From Flavobacterium sp. N502540 (lineage in GTDB: Bacteria > Bacteroidota > Bacteroidia > Flavobacteriales > Flavobacteriaceae): DNA of 64,000 bases. The stretch is from assembly GCF_025947365.1 (NCBI RefSeq), contig NZ_CP110012.1, positions 868,001 through 932,000 on the forward strand. Direction: 5' to 3'. Made by a program: the position numbers and the translations under genes. Each line of letters opens with the position of its first letter. Position 1 is the first letter of the stretch. The notes below the pieces were generated by a model. It had not been told where the DNA came from. It did not search any database and saw nothing but the letters and a program-made list of their open reading frames with translations. Below are positions 61,816 to 64,000 of the stretch, piece by piece.

Positions 61816-62700
61816 TTAGATTTTAACACCTTTTTTCTTTTGTCTTAAGAATTCTAATAAATATGTTCCATATCCTGATTTCACTAAAGGTAATGCAAGT
61901 TCCTCTAATTGAGCATCATTAATAAACCCTTGTCGCCAAGCAATTTCTTCAATACAGCCTACTTTTAAACCTTGTCTTTCTTCTAAAACCTGAACAAATT
62001 GACCAGCCTGCATCAAACTATTGAAAGTCCCTGTATCTAACCAAGCTGTTCCTCTACTTAAAATACCAACTTTTAATTTTCCTTTTTCAAGATAAACTTT
62101 ATTCACGTCAGTAATTTCGTATTCACCACGTGCGCTAGGTTCAATATTCTTAGCAATCTCTACAACCGAATTATCATAAAAATATAATCCAGGAACTGCA
62201 TAATTTGATTTTGGCTCCAAAGGTTTTTCTTCAATAGAAACAGCCTTCTTATTCTCATCAAACTCAACTACTCCATATCTTTCAGGGTCAGAAACATGAT
62301 AGGCAAAAACAACGCCTCCTTCAGGATCTGCATTATCTTTTAATAACTGCTGCATATTTGTTCCAAAAAAGATATTATCTCCAAGAACTAATGCCACTTT
62401 ATCGTTTCCAATAAAATCTTCTCCAATTACAAAAGCTTGTGCCAAGCCATTTGGATTAGGCTGTTCTGCATAACTAAATCTGCAACCAATGGCACTTCCG
62501 TCACCTAAGAGCTTTTTAAAATTTGGCAAATCATGAGGCGTCGAAATTATCAAAATTTCATTAATTCCAGCCATCATCAATGTTGACAAAGGATAATAGA
62601 TCATTGGTTTATCGTAAACAGGCATCATCTGCTTGCTCATGGCAAGTGTTAAAGGATGCAAACGGGTTCCGGAGCCTCCTGCTAATATAATTCCTTTCAT
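61816..62700 (-). CDS. rfbA: Glucose-1-phosphate thymidylyltransferase
   Basis: RfbA couples glucose-1-phosphate and dTTP into dTDP-glucose, the first step of dTDP-rhamnose synthesis. The 294-residue length is normal. The nucleotide-binding GGSGTRLHP (8-16), [11 protein letters not shown] and the metal-binding VLGDNIFFG (about 107-115) are all present, and [11 protein letters not shown] is typical of RmlA. It is the last rfb gene of the run and lies 71 bases after rfbD. Confidence 0.96.
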   Translation of the reverse strand: MKGIILAGGSGTRLHPLTLAMSKQMMPVYDKPMIYYPLSTLMMAGINEILIISTPHDLPNFKKLLGDGSAIGCRFSYAEQPNPNGLAQAFVIGEDFIGNDKVALVLGDNIFFGTNMQQLLKDNADPEGGVVFAYHVSDPERYGVVEFDENKKAVSIEEKPLEPKSNYAVPGLYFYDNSVVEIAKNIEPSARGEYEITDVNKVYLEKGKLKVGILSRGTAWLDTGTFNSLMQAGQFVQVLEERQGLKVGCIEEIAWRQGFINDAQLEELALPLVKSGYGTYLLEFLRQKKKGVKI

Positions 62701-62709
62701 AAATCTTAA

Positions 62710-62732
62710 TTTTAGATTTTAGATTTTAGATT
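62710..62732. repeat. 7-bp tandem repeat, 3.3 copies
   Basis: TTTTAGA is repeated three times plus two bases in the gap between rfbA and rfbD. It is a simple-sequence tract that could vary in length; no promoter or hairpin is evident in it. Confidence 0.6.
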
Positions 62733-62771
62733 CTGATTACTCAAAACGCCTAAAATTCTAATGTTAAATTT

Positions 62772-63617
62772 TTAGACAAACATTTTTTTTAAACTTTCCT
62801 TATAATTTGGTACATCTAAATTATAAAGAGTTTTTATTTTTTCTTTATTCAACAATGAAAAACTTGGACGTTTTGCAGGAGTTGGGTAAGATGACGATGG
62901 AATCCCTCCTACTTTACAGTTATAAGCACCAAATTCTTTAATACTTAACGCAAATTCGTACCAGCTAATTTCTCCTTCATTTGAATAATTATAAATTCCC
63001 GGAATCCATTTTGAAGATTCAAGAATATTTATCATTGCCTGAGCTAAATCTGCAGCATAAGTTGGTGAGCCAACCTGATCATTGACCACGTTAATCTCTT
63101 CTCTTTCCTGCATTAAACGCTGCATGGTTTTAACAAAGTTATTTCCAAATTTGCTATAAACCCAAGAAGTTCTAATTACAATTGAATTAGGGCATTCTTT
63201 TATGCAATAATATTCTCCGGCTAATTTACTCTCTCCATAAACATTTATCGGATTCGTTTCTGCCTCTTCATTCAAAGCAATAGATGAAGTTCCATCAAAT
63301 ACATAATCAGTAGACACGTGAATTAACTGTGTACTATTCTCCTTTGCATATTTTGCTATTAACTTTACTGCTTCACAGTTTACAGCAAATGCCAACTCTT
63401 TTTCATTTTCGGCTTTATCTACTGCTGTATAAGCACCGCAATTAAATATAACATCTGGACTAATTTCATTTAGTTGAGACTGCAATAATTCTAGATTATC
63501 TAAAGTCACTTTTGTTCGGTCTGCAAATACCCATTCATATTGAGAATAAGATGTAGATAAAACTAAAAGCTCAGACCCTAATTGTCCTGTTGCACCAGTT
63601 ACAAGAATCTTTTTCAT
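62772..63617 (-). CDS. rfbD: dTDP-4-dehydrorhamnose reductase
   Basis: RfbD reduces dTDP-4-keto-rhamnose to dTDP-L-rhamnose with NADPH. The 281-residue SDR protein has the Rossmann motif GATGQLGSE (7-15) and the catalytic YGESK (about 128-132). HVSTDYVFDG is characteristic of RmlD. It overlaps the rfbC stop by one base. Confidence 0.95.
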   Translation of the reverse strand: MKKILVTGATGQLGSELLVLSTSYSQYEWVFADRTKVTLDNLELLQSQLNEISPDVIFNCGAYTAVDKAENEKELAFAVNCEAVKLIAKYAKENSTQLIHVSTDYVFDGTSSIALNEEAETNPINVYGESKLAGEYYCIKECPNSIVIRTSWVYSKFGNNFVKTMQRLMQEREEINVVNDQVGSPTYAADLAQAMINILESSKWIPGIYNYSNEGEISWYEFALSIKEFGAYNCKVGGIPSSSYPTPAKRPSFSLLNKEKIKTLYNLDVPNYKESLKKMFV

Positions 63618-64000
63618 TAAAATAAACTATTACAATTTTCAATAAAAGGAAGAATTTGATCTTTTTCAGAAACAATGGCTTCTTTTAAATCCATTCCCCA
63701 ATCAATATTTAAAGAAGGGTCGTCAAATTTAATTCCGCCTTCAGAAGCTTTATTATAAAATTGATCACATTTATACATTACTGACGCTGTTTCGCTGACA
63801 ACTGAAAATCCGTGAGCAAATCCTTGAGGTACTAATAATTGTTTTTTATTCTCTGCTGACAATAAAATGCTAAACGATTTCCCAAAAGTTGGAGAATCTT
63901 TTCTTAAATCTACAGCGACATCAATAATTTCACCTTCCAAAACACGAACCAATTTTGTTTGAGCAAACGGAGGGTTCTGATAATGTAAACCTCTCAAAGT
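63617..64000 (-). CDS. rfbC: dTDP-4-dehydrorhamnose 3,5-epimerase, truncated by window edge
   Basis: RfbC epimerises dTDP-4-keto-6-deoxyglucose at C3 and C5. Only the C-terminal 128 residues or so are in the window, starting just before the LRGLHYQNPP motif, which holds a catalytic-site histidine. A full-length protein is about 180 residues, so about 50 N-terminal residues lie beyond 64000. An apparent TTG start at 63997 is only an internal leucine codon. rfbB is likely to be further upstream. Confidence 0.93.
   Translation of the reverse strand, partial: TLRGLHYQNPPFAQTKLVRVLEGEIIDVAVDLRKDSPTFGKSFSILLSAENKKQLLVPQGFAHGFSVVSETASVMYKCDQFYNKASEGGIKFDDPSLNIDWGMDLKEAIVSEKDQILPFIENCNSLF

Noticed and set aside
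28370..64000. A mobile genomic island inserted as a unit
   Set aside because: The locus carries no integrase, transposase, tRNA junction or flanking direct repeat in view. Variability by recombination remains possible but cannot be supported from one sequence.

Overview
The window comes from the chromosome of a member of the Bacteroidota, most likely a Flavobacterium or close relative. The evidence is the high A+T content, promoters of the Bacteroidota type (TAnnTTTG at -7, several with TTG at about -33), many small lipoproteins, a PorV/PorQ-family outer-membrane protein, a two-domain Lnb-type lipoprotein N-acyltransferase candidate, and intergenic repeats of a kind I remember from flavobacterial genomes. 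The species cannot be fixed from the sequence alone.

Region 1 (about 1-28.4 kb) is ordinary core genome in short operons on both strands. It holds a lone ABC ATPase, an OmpA-like lipoprotein, the chaperone HtpG, two uncharacterised lipoproteins, two identical tRNA-Thr(TGT) genes that each have their own promoter and terminator, an idi-queD-bcp operon, an exported msrB-msrA pair, a META-domain lipoprotein, a cupin protein, a quinone-oxidoreductase-like enzyme, an FAD oxidoreductase, a RecQ helicase operon, a kdsD-tatC-AhpD-like-lptB run (envelope and LPS export), pssA with a GH25 hydrolase, a PorV/PorQ protein and the Lnb candidate. Intergenic spaces hold a 120-bp tandem repeat, a 28-bp tandem repeat and several long perfect inverted repeats.

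Region 2 (about 28.4-64 kb, running off the right edge) is one surface-polysaccharide locus of 33 genes, all on the minus strand and mostly overlapping by 1-46 bases. Read in transcription order it holds: rfbC-rfbD-rfbA (dTDP-rhamnose; no rfbB is visible here), a membrane CapD/FlaA1-type dehydratase with its own promoter and terminator, then a ~30-kb run that starts with the Wzm/Wzt ABC exporter. That run continues with an FkbM methyltransferase, a DegT aminotransferase with a PglD/NeuD acetyltransferase, about a dozen glycosyltransferases (six GT2, five GT4, one GT-B-like), two further methyltransferase-like proteins, a nonulosonic-acid pair (a NeuA-phosphatase fusion and a short NeuB), a pyruvyl transferase, an MBOAT O-acyltransferase flanked by two SGNH/DltD-like paralogs, a deacetylase-like protein next to a FemAB-like protein, and an O-antigen ligase/polymerase. 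An initiating polyprenyl-phosphate sugar transferase with its own -7 box closes the locus.

Together these genes suggest that a glycan is started on a lipid carrier by the initiating transferase, extended in the cytoplasm, exported by Wzm/Wzt and possibly ligated to lipid A core by the ligase-like protein. The glycan is probably decorated with rhamnose, a 4-amino-4,6-dideoxy sugar, a nonulosonic acid (possibly Kdn), O-acyl, methyl and pyruvyl groups. The structure of the glycan is inference. I found no CRISPR array, insertion sequence, prophage or restriction system in the window.
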